Shown here piece by piece: positions 11,301 to 22,900 of a stretch of DNA of 23,611 bases. Both the position numbers and the translations under genes were made by a program. This DNA comes from a virus, in the IMG/VR virus record IMGVR_UViG_3300044613_003257, positions 1-23,611 of that record. One strand, written 5' to 3'. Every line of letters begins with the position of its first letter. Within the stretch, counting starts at the first letter, position 1. The notes beneath the pieces are model-generated. The model ran no database searches and was not told where the DNA came from. It saw only the letters and a program-made list of their open reading frames with translations.

Positions 11301-13631
11301 TCATGGCTCGGTGGCGATGATTTGCACGACCCCCGAAGGAAATTTCGCGCAAAACTCCATTTTGGATGATCCGTTGAGGCGCATAAAAATGATGCCGTGT
11401 TCGGCTGCTACCTCGCCATCAGTTGGATCAGCCCCGGTGGATCGTTTCATCCTGATTCTGAGCGGCCACGAGGACGATTGCGTGATCTTCCCGGTTATAG
11501 TCGATCCACTGGAAACCGCGAATGACATCCAAGTTACAGTGGTCGCCTCGGGAAACCATTTTAGTTCGCCGTCTTGTCCGGCGATGGTGCCGGAAAATGA
11601 GCAATGCAGACTGTTAGCCGGAACAAAAGATGATGTGCTACCGAGCTGTATGGAGTTAAATGCGTTACCCCCCGGCAGGTAAATCCCACCTTGATGCTCA
11701 TTGTTTTGTAATCCTTGGCCAATCCAGATTTTACTATTTGTAGTGTTGTTTTGCCGCATGATGGCGCGGCGGGAAATTCGCACTATGCTGCCACCGTTGC
11801 GCCCGATTGCAGCCTCTACGATTTGCTCGATGAGATAATTCCGCATCTGGTATCCTGCGGTTGTCATATGGACATCTACGCCTCCCACTAGATATCCATC
11901 AGCAACGCCCGCAGCCCAACTGTGGAACATGCGTTTTGTCGAGATGTAGGATTCGTTATTACGAGCCGCCCATGCGTCCATCGTCGCGTCCTGATCGCCG
12001 TAAGTAGTGTAGTAGGAATCCGTTTGCGGAGGTGGGCCAATGAGCAGGAAATCACAAGTGCTGTGTCCGGCTTTGATTTTATCGTAAAGCGTGTCATATG
12101 TGCCGCCCTCATCCCATCCGGCAGGTGTGTCGAGCCATGATCCCATGACAATATCGGGAAGCAACCCAGCAACCACGCCGGACACGGTAGCGGCGGGACA
12201 GGTGGAAATGAATGCGTTATCAAGCCCGCCTTGGTCGCATCGGCTGATTACATATCCGCCGTAGTTTTCCAGCCAGAATCCGCAGCCTATGATTTTTGCA
12301 GTTGCGCCGCCGCCGCCCGATCCCGCCACCACGTTTGTGACTCGCACCTTGACGGTCTCAAGTGCGGCGTTGGTGATGGTGTAAGTCAGATAATTACCCC
12401 CTGCTGACGCAGAATATGTGCTGATCCCGGATGCAGCCACCGTCCAGCTCCCTGATCCGAGTTGATATTCCAAATCGAATGTCGCTCCGGTCGGGCCAGT
12501 AATAAAACCGACCCCTATCCGGTTTGCGCGGAAATCAATCGTGCCCGCTGTCGATGGCGCGTATAGGATTGTGGCTCCGATAGATACGTTGCGATACCTC
12601 CCTTGCAGCCATTCGTTACTCTCGACCACCACCGGAGCAGTGCCTGCCGTCACCGATGACCGTTGATCGAGTTTATAGCCGACCAAATCCTGTCCGGGCA
12701 AGGGGGACTCCTCGGCAATCCTGCTAGATACCGAATCTCCGAAAACCATGATGTTGATGGCGGTGGCAGGCACTCCAGAAGCTGCCGACTCTCGGGCAGC
12801 GAGCTTGATTCTGGTGTTTTTGAGCTGCACCTTTTTTACGATGTCAGCATCTATGATCTTCGCCGCCGCTCGCGTCGCCGCCGGATCGGTGGCGATGGCG
12901 GCGTTGACGGCGGTGTTGGTGACATCGGCCAAAACAGCACTGGCGGCCGCTGCGCTGGCACTGGCACTAGCAGCGCTGGCTGAATTGCTGGCACTGGCGG
13001 CGCTGGCACTGGCGGCACTGGCTGAACTGCTGGCGCTGCTGGCGCTGGCGCTGGCTGAACTGCTGGCGCTGCTGGCGCTGGCGGCACTGGCGCTGGCGGC
13101 GGACACGGCGGCCTGCGCGTCTCCCAGCACCTCGCTTGCAAGAGCCGCCTTGGACAATTCTTCCATGGCCCCAGTGTTGTTATTGAATGCCAGCAGTTTG
13201 CCTTTGCGCTGGGCGGGGGCTGACAAGGTGGTGGGGTTGCCGGCTGGTTCCGCGCCGGGGAAGGCGATGGTCGCGCGAGCGTCCAGATCGCGGATCATGC
13301 GCACCAGGGCGTCGAGCTGGGCCTCGATCTGGATGCTGGGCAGGCGCTCGTTGTAGGTGAGATCCAGAGCTTGCGCGATGGCGGTTTTGCGCAAAAAGGT
13401 AACGGTGCTGCCGGCTGGGGGTGCTGTCTGGAACACAATGGTGGCAGTGCCACCCAAATTGGAAAACGTGTAATCGACTCCCGCGACTTGGGCGGTCACT
13501 GCGCCTGCGGCCGTGGTGATCCATACGCCGATTTCACTGGCCCCCCCGGCTACGAGCAGCGTGGCAAAGGTGGTGTTGCTGCCATTGCCTGCGGCTTGGT
13601 ATTTGACATTTTCGTTGGTTCCTACAGCCAT
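11301..13631 (-). CDS. Tail fibre with T7-fibre-like N-terminus, Ala/Ser stalk and SGNH hydrolase domain
   Basis: 776 residues. Residues 1-120 (NENVKYQAAGNGSNTTFATLL through ALDLTYNERLPSIQIEAQLDALVRMIRDLDA) resemble the virion-attachment domain of T7-type fibres. About 170-230 is an Ala/Ser repeat, probably a trimeric stalk. An SGNH/GDSL hydrolase follows: block I FGDSVSS with S300 as nucleophile, and DVHMTTAGY with D586 and H588. About 150 residues of beta-rich sequence sit between block I and the later blocks. The C-terminal 150 residues are beta-rich and may bind receptor. It probably deacylates host surface polysaccharide during attachment. I chose ATG 13631; a TTG at 13667, 16 bases after the previous gene with GGGGGAAA before it, is an alternative. 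Confidence 0.82.
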   Translation of the reverse strand: MAVGTNENVKYQAAGNGSNTTFATLLVAGGASEIGVWITTAAGAVTAQVAGVDYTFSNLGGTATIVFQTAPPAGSTVTFLRKTAIAQALDLTYNERLPSIQIEAQLDALVRMIRDLDARATIAFPGAEPAGNPTTLSAPAQRKGKLLAFNNNTGAMEELSKAALASEVLGDAQAAVSAASASAASASSASSSASASASSASSSASAASASAASASNSASAASASASAAAASAVLADVTNTAVNAAIATDPAATRAAAKIIDADIVKKVQLKNTRIKLAARESAASGVPATAINIMVFGDSVSSRIAEESPLPGQDLVGYKLDQRSSVTAGTAPVVVESNEWLQGRYRNVSIGATILYAPSTAGTIDFRANRIGVGFITGPTGATFDLEYQLGSGSWTVAASGISTYSASAGGNYLTYTITNAALETVKVRVTNVVAGSGGGGATAKIIGCGFWLENYGGYVISRCDQGGLDNAFISTCPAATVSGVVAGLLPDIVMGSWLDTPAGWDEGGTYDTLYDKIKAGHSTCDFLLIGPPPQTDSYYTTYGDQDATMDAWAARNNESYISTKRMFHSWAAGVADGYLVGGVDVHMTTAGYQMRNYLIEQIVEAAIGRNGGSIVRISRRAIMRQNNTTNSKIWIGQGLQNNEHQGGIYLPGGNAFNSIQLGSTSSFVPANSLHCSFSGTIAGQDGELKWFPEATTVTWMSFAVSSGSTITGKITQSSSWPLRIRMKRSTGADPTDGEVAAEHGIIFMRLNGSSKMEFCAKFPSGVVQIIATEP
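12935..13115 (-). repeat. Ala/Ser codon repeat in the tail-fibre stalk
   Basis: GCTGGCACTGGCG-type units recur on the plus strand. On the coding strand they give runs of SAS, SSAS and SAASAS. The repeat is degenerate at the third codon base, which indicates selection on the protein and not recent slippage. Confidence 0.85.
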
Positions 13632-13683
13632 GCCGGAACACTGCCGCAGGAGGCCCACCAGCCTCAATTTCCCCCAAAGGAAA

Positions 13684-13992
13684 TCAGATGGTGCCGTCGT
13701 GCAGCAGCCGGTAGGTGGCGCCGCCGATGGTCAGCAACACATATTGACTGCCGGATCCTGCGCTCCCGGTGCCGCCGGTGGTGCCGTCGCTGGTGGCCAC
13801 GCCGGGGCCGGTGTAGTAAGGCAGCGCCGCCCATGCCGTGGTGCCGTCGCCCACTTTGATGTATCCGGTATCGCTTTCGATGCCCATTTGTCCGGCTGCC
13901 AGCGTCGGATCTGCCGCCGTCCATTCCGCGGCGGTGTTGACCAGGGGCGTTCCAAATGGCGCGGGCGGGGTGATGCTACGGCTCAGGGACAT
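13684..13992 (-). CDS. Short tail/fibre-associated structural protein
   Basis: 102 residues. The central segment AAEWTAADPTLAAGQMGIESDTGYIKVGDGTTAWAALPYY is the widespread phage motif (AxGExGxETDTGxxKxGDGxTxWxxLxY) found at the N-terminus of tail fibres, baseplate proteins and the major tropism determinant. It forms a small beta-rich attachment domain. A Gly/Ser/Thr linker and a short beta segment (YVLLTIGGATYRLLHDGTI) follow. ATG 13992 lies 4 bases after the stop of the giant gene. It is a likely adaptor or decoration protein made just before the fibre. Confidence 0.7.
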   Translation of the reverse strand: MSLSRSITPPAPFGTPLVNTAAEWTAADPTLAAGQMGIESDTGYIKVGDGTTAWAALPYYTGPGVATSDGTTGGTGSAGSGSQYVLLTIGGATYRLLHDGTI

Positions 13993-13996
13993 TGGC

Positions 13997-16900
13997 TCAG
14001 TCTTCGGTGGTGTTTTTGTAAATGGCCTCAAGATCGCGCGCAATGTGGCTCCACGACGCGGCGGCGGCTGCGGTGGGGCTGGCCACGCCCACGCCCATCA
14101 AAATGCTTTCCGCGTCCTTGATGGCGTCTTCCCAAGATCCCTTGCCGGTGGCGAGCTTGCGGATGGTGCCCGCGGCCTTGGACGGGCCGGAAATGAGGGT
14201 GCTGCCAGGCATGTATTCGCCCGCGCCGGCATAAATCATGTTTTCGATTTCCTTGCCGACGATGGGCAAGCCACCGATGGGGCCGGAGAGCGCCATGAGC
14301 GCCAGCCGCGTGGGATCCCAGTTTGTTTCATCGAACACCTCATCGTCCTCGCCATCGTCGCGCAGATCGCGCACGGCGGCGCGCACCACCGCGGCGAGCA
14401 GGCCGGAAACCGTCCAGGTAATGGCCGCGGCGCGGAAGCGCTCGAGGCCGGTCTTCTGCATCAGGCCGTAGGCACTGAGGGCGATTTTCTGGCGCGGTTC
14501 GGACGCGAAGGCCCACATCATGCGGAATGCCGGATTGGTGGCTGTGACCTCGATGAGCGAGCGGGCCCCGGCGCGCATGGGCTGGGCCACCTGGTCGGTG
14601 AGGAGAATGGTTACCTCTTGGGCCCACTGCTCGGGACTGGGCATGCCGCGGTCCTTGGCCAGCTTGAGCTGGTAATCGTAGATGATGGCGTAGGTGCCGG
14701 CGGTGAAGAGCGCGTCGGCGCCGGATATCAGGCTGCCGAGGCGGGCGGTTTCGTGCTTGAGGCGGCTGGGCGGGCCGCTGGCCAGTCCCTGCATGGCCTG
14801 CTGCACGGCGGGCGGCATCTGAGCCAGGCGGCGCTGGATGTAGTCGGAGCGGATCGCCTTGCCCCAGCCGAGCTGGCCGGTGGTGAGTTTTGCCAGGCGC
14901 GTAAGGTAGCTGCCCACCGGCATCTGGTAGGTGGCGGCGCCGAGCTGCACGCTCTGGATGGCCAGCACGCTCACGCGGCCGACGAGCGCCATTTGGGAAA
15001 TCCGGTCCAGCCCGCGCTGGAACCAGCCGGAAACGGCCAGGTGCGCCGCGGCATCGCGGGTGCCACCCTGGGCGAAGTAGTCGGTCCATGCGCGCAGGAT
15101 GTTGAGCGCTTCCTTGCCGGCCTTGGCCTCGATGCTGTTCCCCAGCTCGCGGTTGTTGACAATGGCCATCAGCTCGCTGGACAGCTGGCCGTAGGCGATA
15201 AAGTGCTCCATCTGCTTCACGTGGGCCACGTAATGCTGCAGCGCGTCCATGCGCTGCGGCTCGGCCACGGCGGAATGGCTGCGGTTCTTGAGGCTGCCGG
15301 GCGTAAGCCCCGGGCCCTGCATGGTGCCGGATACCGGATCTGCCATCTGGCCGCCGGGGGCGTGCTGCGGTGCCACCGCGATGGGGCTGTAGTCCTTGTG
15401 GCGCGGCATGTTCACTCCGTAGAGGTCGGAAAACACCGCGTTGATGCGGTCATACTCGGCGCCGTAGTTCTCGCGCAGATGCAGGCGGATGGCCTTGGCC
15501 TCCTTGGAAAGCTGGCGCTCGATGGCCGCCACGTCCTCTTCGCGCCAGTGCCAGTCCGAGGTCACGGTGGTGGAGCCGTCGGCGTTTTCCTCAATCTGCC
15601 CTTCCATGTGGCGCCGCCCATCGGCCTGGGCCCACCACAGCGTGTAGGATACCGCCTCCATTTCGGTGGCAGTCTGCTTGCGGCCTTGCCAGTCAATCCA
15701 CTCCACCCGGCGCTCGGTGGCCAGCTTGTAGCGGAGTTTTTCGCCGGCCAGCGGATTGCCGGCCAGATCGTTGAGCAGCGCCTCCACGGCATTGTGCGTG
15801 CGCTGGATGGCATTCTCCTTGGCATTGGCGGCGCGCAGTTCCCACTCGGCAAACGAGCGGGCGGTGGCGCTGCCTTCGCCAAACACCAGCCCGAGCATCT
15901 GATCGAAGCTGAAGATAGAGAGCAGTGCCTCGCGGGTGCGGCCCAGCTTGGTGCCGCGGGCCTTGATCTCCGCATTCACCCGCTCCATGCGCTCCCCGGC
16001 CCGGCCGGTGTCGTGTTTGAGATCCGCGCGGCGGCGGGTGATGCGCTCGCGCTTTTGGGCGGCTTTGATTTGGGCCTGCAGGTAGCCACCGGCATAGGCG
16101 CTGGTCGCCTCCGCCAAGGCCATTTCCCGCCGGGCGGCATCCGCCTTGCGCCAGTCGCCCACCAAGCGCACCAGATTGGCCTCCAAGGTCAGGTGGGCGG
16201 CCTGCTCTGCGGTGGTGGCCTCGGCCTCGGCCAGGCTTTCCAGGCGGGTGGCCTCGGCCTCGGTTTCCGCGGCGTCCAGGAACATGGCATCCTCGATGGA
16301 CCGAAACAAGTCATGCACGTTGGCGCCGATCTTGCCCTTGGGCCGCTTGCCCGCCTCATCGCGCTCGGGGCGCGTGCGCTCGAGCAGTTCGCGGAATTCG
16401 CGGTCGAGCGTCTCGCGCATCCATTTTTCCAGCTCGCGGTCGCTTTTGGCGATGGTGTCTTTGAGAATTGCCAGCCGCGCCTCCTCACTGCCAGCCCGGG
16501 CAATGTCCATGATCCCGCCGATTTTGGCCCGCACCGGCGGCGGCAGCGCGCGCAGGATCGCCTGCATCGATGCCAGGGCGCGCAGGATTTCCTGCTTGGG
16601 CGAGTAGTTGGCCGCCTGCCCCTCGCCAGCCTGCCGCAGCCAGTCATTGGCCTCCTGCTTGGCGGTGGTGCGCGCGGCGCGCAGCTGCTGCTGCACTTGG
16701 GCCAGTTGCTCTTTCATGCCGGCCACTTGCGCCTGCTCGCTGTGAAGCGCCTGCCAGAGGGTGTCCACATCGGGGCTGTTGATGAGCCCCTCGTCGTAGA
16801 GCTCTTGGGCCGCCTGGTCGGGCGTGAGAGTGCCGCCAAAGATCGAGCGGGAAAGCCCGTCGCTGCCGTCCCACTCGCCGCCCTTGTAGTCCTCGCCAAA

Positions 16901-19900
16901 CAACTCCGCGCGGTGCTTCATGGCCGCGCTGCGGCTCATCAGGCGGCCGCGCAGCGGGCTGTCAGGATCGGCCAGCGCGGCGTGCACCGGCTGGCTCTTG
17001 ATGCGCACCAGATCCTCGTTGCTCAATAGCTCCCAGTGCCGCGCATACACGTCGTTTTCCAGCTCCTCGCGCCGCACCGCTTCGCGCATGGCCGCCTCCT
17101 TGAGCAGGCTCTTGCGCATGCGCTTGCTGCCGGCCACCAGCTCGAAGCGCTCGGCATCCAGCTTGAGCCGCTCAAACTCGCGGGAAATGCGCTGGAATAT
17201 CTCCGCCCGGCGACGCGGGTTGCGCACCCGGTCGAGCGCATTCATGCGCATCAGGTCGAGGCTGCGCGATGGGGCCAAAGATGCCGCCCCGGAATCCGCC
17301 GGGGGGGACTGGTTAAAAGGATGAGCGATCAAATCAGGCTTTGGACTAACTCCACCATATAGCCAAGGGGCTGACTTTGAAGCATTGGAAAAAAAGAATT
17401 TTTCACTCAGCTTGCGCGGGCGGTCTTCCCATTCACCGAGTTTTTTGACCAGCGTTTCATAAGTCGTAAGTGATCCGATTGGCCTGGCCGTTGCCGCGTC
17501 CAGCACAGGTTCCCCATCGGTGCCAGTCGTGATTCTTTCCCCTTTTACCAGGTATGCGTATTTTGCAGGAAACTCGAAATATCTGGAAACGCTGATACCA
17601 CCTTCATTCGGGTCCGTTTCTGTGTCGAAATCATTCAATCCATGATTTTTGCTTCCATGGTGAATTCCTTCCTTCAAATATTTGAAATCATCCTTTGAAT
17701 TTGTCACCCTGATATAAGTGTCTGGACCTAGCTTTTCGCGGCCGATCACTTCTTGGAAAAGTCGGAATAAATGATTTTCAATTCTTTGCGGCCAGCGGTG
17801 AGAACTTTCCGATATTACAGCGACCATTCCGTCCCCGTGCCTGAATGCATGCTCTTTCACTCCATAATCTTCAACAATAGCGATGGCATATTCCCCATTT
17901 GCTTGTAGCGGAATTACTTCCTTGATTCGTTGGTGCAGCTTGCTTTCCGGCAGGGCCGCGTCACCGATGTTGGCCCCGCCGGGCTGGTTGGGATTGATGC
18001 CGCCAAGTTGCCCGGCCGCCCCGGGCCTGCCAAGCGAAAAGCTTTGCAGACTCATGCCGGCAAATATGCTTGCCTCGTCGGACTTGGAAAGTATGCGACC
18101 AGATCCGCCTTTTTTCGCCTCATCGCCGATCCGTTCATACAAGGTGCCTGCGCGGATTCGCTCGTAAGTGATGCGCGCGGCGTCTTCGTAGTCGGCTGGA
18201 GCGGAATTTTTGGTGGAAGATCCCAGCATCTTGAACAAATCCTTCTCATTGTACCACAGCGCGGCCTGCATGTCCGCTATGGTAATGTCGATGCCGGCAC
18301 GCTTGAGCATCTTCTGGGCCTTCTCCATCACAGCCTGCTGAAAATCACGCTCGAGGTCGGTGCGCGGTGCCTCAAGCACGTTCTCGCGGTTTTCTACCCA
18401 GTTTTTTGCGGCCCGGCGCAAGTCGCTTTTCTGTTTGTATTGACCCTTGCGAAATACCTCTTCAAGACGCGAGGCAAGTGCCAGCATCTGCTCGGGATCA
18501 TTGATCAGACTGTCAAATTCCTCGGGCGTCATCTCCTTGAGTTCATCGCCATTCTCCCATAGTACTGGCTGGCCTTTCTCGAATTTTTTGGGTCCAGTAT
18601 CTTTGGTGAATTCCGCCACTGCCGCATCGCGCATTGCCAGATATTGCGTGGCTTCTAGTTCTGGAGAATGCACGAATGACCATCCTAAAATGCGGTTCCA
18701 TGTCCGGCTGAACCAAAGGTCGGCCGTCAGGGTGGTATAATCGCCGTGCAAATTGTTGATAAACGAGCCAATCTTGGGCCCAAAGACCATCCAGCCTGTC
18801 ACTTTTTGGGTCGATTTGCCTTCAACAGAAAGCGGCTTCCCATTGAACCACAGTTTCTGATTCTTGCGCAAATGCGCGTTGATGTTGCCAACGGTATCTT
18901 TCTTATTGAGAAACTTACGAAGCTCCGCGTAAGTATTCTGGTCTAGCAGGGCCTGCAGCTTGGCAAAGTTGTTTTCGATTGCCACGGTCTTGCTACCGAA
19001 TGACTCGGACAGCGGAGCCACGGCTTCCAAAATGGTCATGCCTCCTTTTCTCCAGCGAGCATACACCCTTGTGGACATCACACTGTTGTCGGTGACCGGA
19101 TTGCCCTGCGATGCGATGCCAAGCATAGCGTCAAAAACAAGTGCTTTGTCGATATCGTATCCGGCACCTCCTTCCTCAAGTTCTGCAAACATCCGCGAGT
19201 AGATTGCCTTTGCCGCTTTGAGGGCACGGTCATACCACCCGATCGCAGACCTCAGTCCATGCTCCTTGGCATTGTTCACATGCCACTGCACCTCGTCGTA
19301 AATCGTTTGCGCGATGAGCTTCTTCGCTCTTTCGGAGTAGTCTCCTGGAGATATCAATCCATGCTTGGCTGACCAGTTTTGCAAGGCCCATACCACATTG
19401 GTGACAGAGGCCTTAAAGACTCCTTTCTTGGTGAACCGCCCTTGGACTTCGAGCTTTTCCTGCCCGGTCATTATCCTGGCCGCGCTCTTGAGACTCCCGT
19501 GTTTGGGGTAGAGTGCGTCCCTGACGATCTCCGCCTGAGTATCGTTCAGTCCGAATCGCTTGGCGAAGAGGTCGATGTTGAAGCGATAACCCTCTGATCC
19601 GACTGCTTTGGCATACGGGGCGACAAACGAATCGATGACTCGTTCCAGTAAGGCGAGTCCTTCGGCAGTGGTTTGAATCCATGCTTGGCCCGACCCTCCT
19701 CGAGGCTCTGGCGAGAAATCAGTTTCCGTTTCATTGAGGTCTGAAGATACGAGTTCACTGTAAGCATTCGGCAAGCCGACCGCCTGCTGGATGTCGCGGA
19801 TCGCTTGCTCGAAATCGTTTTTCCCCGCTTCGTCCCCAAAATATAAAAACTTTGCGGACTTACCGTCTGCGGTGGTGGCGAAATCAATGCCTCGCTTCTG

Positions 19901-22900
19901 CGACTCCGCGAAGATGGCATTTACCTGCTCCTTTGTCAATCTCTTGGGTTGTCCTAAAAAATATGCAGGGATGCCCTCGGTGAGGCTTTCGTTGGGTCTC
20001 CCCACGATGGTGGCGTCCTGCGCCCAGGCAAAGCCGAAAAGAGCCCCTATACCGGCGGCCTGCTCATCGCTGAGGCTCTTTGCGGTCAGCTCGAAGGAGG
20101 GCTCCAGATTGCCCAGCCAAGAACCGATCGTCGGCCGCACTTGAAGGCCTTCAACCCCAAACAAATCTTTTATCAGAGCTTTTGCCTTGGCCGCGTTAAG
20201 AATTTTGTTCGTCGCAGCGCCCACGCGCTCGAGACGCGGCTTACTCTGTGTGGGATGTGTGATCGGGCCGGGTGTCGTTCTGCTGGCAATTGAGCGCTGC
20301 TCTTCCTCGATCTCCCGGATACGCTCAGCATTCTCCTCGGGATTGTTCTGCAGTCCGGCCAGTTCTTTGCGCAAAGCGCGCTCTTGCTTTTCTGTCTGGG
20401 CAATGCCACCTGGCGTCCAGCCGTATTCCCCAGGCCGCGCGCCGATCGTCACCGTCGATCGGCCAAGCGAAAACGCCAGATCGGGCTGCAGATCCATATC
20501 CGGCAGCCGCGCAAAGCGTGCCTGGCCGGTGTCGTTGCGCAGGGCCAGCACGGTGCCGTCCGGGGCGATTGGCACGTAATGGTGCTGGTCAGCGCCGCTG
20601 TCGCGCTCGCTGGCATACCATTCCAGCTGAAAAATATCCACCAGCAGGTCCATGGTATCGACCGGATCGATGCCGCGGAAAAAGTCGCTGTTGAGCGTGT
20701 CGCGCAGCCAGTTCCAAAAGCCCGTTACGCTGGGGTCGGTGGGGTTGGCGCCGGGCTCGATGAGGGCGGGGCGGATCCAGTCTTCGGCCAGTCCCCGGCC
20801 TTCGTAGGCTTCCCATGCACCCAATACGGCGGCGTGTCTTCCGTCTTTGGAAAGTTGATTCCAAAATTCTCCTCCACCATCGGGTATTTGAGCGGGCGCT
20901 TGGTTTTGGCTGAGGTCGATTTCATGGCCGTCTGGATACAGCACCCCGGTGTGGCTGGTCAAACTTGGCACGGGGCCGAATTGTGACAAGCGGAATTCCG
21001 GGTAGCGCATGCCGCTGCGTGCAATGGAAAACGGTATATCATCCGCGTCCACGTCGTAGTCGGAATTCAAGGCCGCGGCGAAGGCCTCGGGCGAAAGCGG
21101 ATCGGCAATGCGGGCGGCCTCCTGGGCGGTTTGCCGGTTGAAATCGTCTTGCACGTCGAGCCCCAGCAGCTTGGCGAGAAAGGCGTCGTAGCTGTCGGCA
21201 TCGAATTTCCCCTCGCGCTCGGCTTTTTTGATTGCGAGGGCGCGGGCCATCGCTTGGCCAAAGTGGGCGCGCACGCTTTCGATGAAGGCGGAGAACTTGC
21301 GGGTGGCCTCCGGTGCCAGGCGGGCCAGTGCGGTGAGGTTGCGGGTGACAAAGCCGCTGGGGACATTGCCGGCACCGGGACGCTGCGGCATCCGGCGCTT
21401 GGTGCCGCCAGAGCGGCTGCGCAGGATTTCCATTTCCATTACCTCGGAAATCGCCTCGTCGATCATTTCTTCGGTGATCTGCTCGTCGGTGATGCCCTCG
21501 GGCAGGAAGGAAAGGCGCTCGCCCTCGCGGGTGCGCTTGCCGGCCAGCACAGCGTCAATCGCGCGGACGAATGAAACCTCCTCCTCGCGGCTCAGTTGGC
21601 CGGCTTCCCGCAGGGCCCGGCGCCGGCCGTGGGTGAATTCGTGAAAGACGGTCAGCACGCTGCCGCCTTGGAAAATTCGGTTCACGGTCTGCCGCAGGTT
21701 GTCGCGTATCTGGGACTCGCTCCAGCCGTTGACGGTGTAGGAAATTTCCCCGGTGCCGCCGGCCGCCTGTTCTTTCAGTTCGACTTGCTTGGCGAAGCGG
21801 GCGGCCATTTCCGGGCGCTCGGCCTCAAGCAGCGCGCGGTCCATCACGGTGCCCAGTTCAAGGCGCGTCTCCTGATTCGGATCGAGCTTCTGCACGAAAT
21901 CCGCGCTTTCGAGCAGGGATTTCATGTAGGCCACGGCATCGGCATCCAGATCGGCAAGGAAATCAGAATGCGCTTGGGCCATGGTCCACGCGGCGCCCAT
22001 GCTCGGGGCAGTGCCCACGGTTTCCTCAGTGCGGCCGTCCAGCACAGTGTATCCTTCGCGTCCCGCCACGATGATGGGCAGATCGCCGGACGCGCGCAGT
22101 TGGTTGGCAGCCTCACGGCGGGCGCGCTCCCTGACGGCCAGCTCCTCCGCCGCGGCCTTGGCCTCGGGGCTGTTGGCGTCGCGGTTTGGCCAGCTGTTAT
22201 TGATTTCGGTGTTGGCGCTGTCGTATCCTGGCGCGTTTTTAATCCGGTCGATCGCCTCGGGCTGCAGCCCCAGCGCGCGCAGCTCCAGCTCGCTGGCCTC
22301 GCGGAACGCATTGGCGCGGGCCTCTGCATTGATGCCGCCTGCCGCCCCAAACATAGACAGCAGCACCATCGTGCCGGCGTATTCGGGATAATTCGCCCAA
22401 GCCCCCTTGAATTCCTGCACCAAGTCCACATCGGGCAGTGCTGGGTTCAATGCCGCGGCAATGTCATGCACAATGGATTCCGTGAAATCCTCGCCCACCT
22501 CGAGGGTGGCTTCCACCCCAGTGATGGCACCGGTGCGGGCAGCGAAGCGCAGCCCGCGGTTCACAATCTTGTCGCCTATCTGATTGAGCGCCTTGTTGGC
22601 CCAAGGGATTTTGCGCGCCCATATTCCGAACTGGATTTTATTGAGCACAAATTGCGGCACCATCACGAATGGTGCCACCGTGTTGGCGGCCGTCATTGCG
22701 TCTGCCTCGGTAAGCCCGTGATCGCGGAATTTCAAATACGCGCTTTCCCTCGCGCTGCCGTGCAGCATGGCAGCCATTGCCACCTGCCCCACCACCGGCA
22801 CAAAAAACGTCATGCTGGTTGCCGTCACCCCCGGGGTTTTCTGCAATATCCCCTGCCCCTGGTAATCGATCGGATCGTAGTCCGAGCGCAGGATCCGCCG

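Noticed and set aside
12935-13115. A phase-variable simple repeat
   Set aside because: The units are codon-degenerate and keep the Ala/Ser pattern of a tail-fibre stalk; there is no exact short tandem unit prone to slippage.
13838-17029. A 1063-codon open frame on the plus strand opposite the giant gene
   Set aside because: It is an antisense shadow of very GC-rich coding sequence: composition is low-complexity His/Gly/Ala-rich, no domain is recognisable, and the minus-strand frame has clear protein character throughout.
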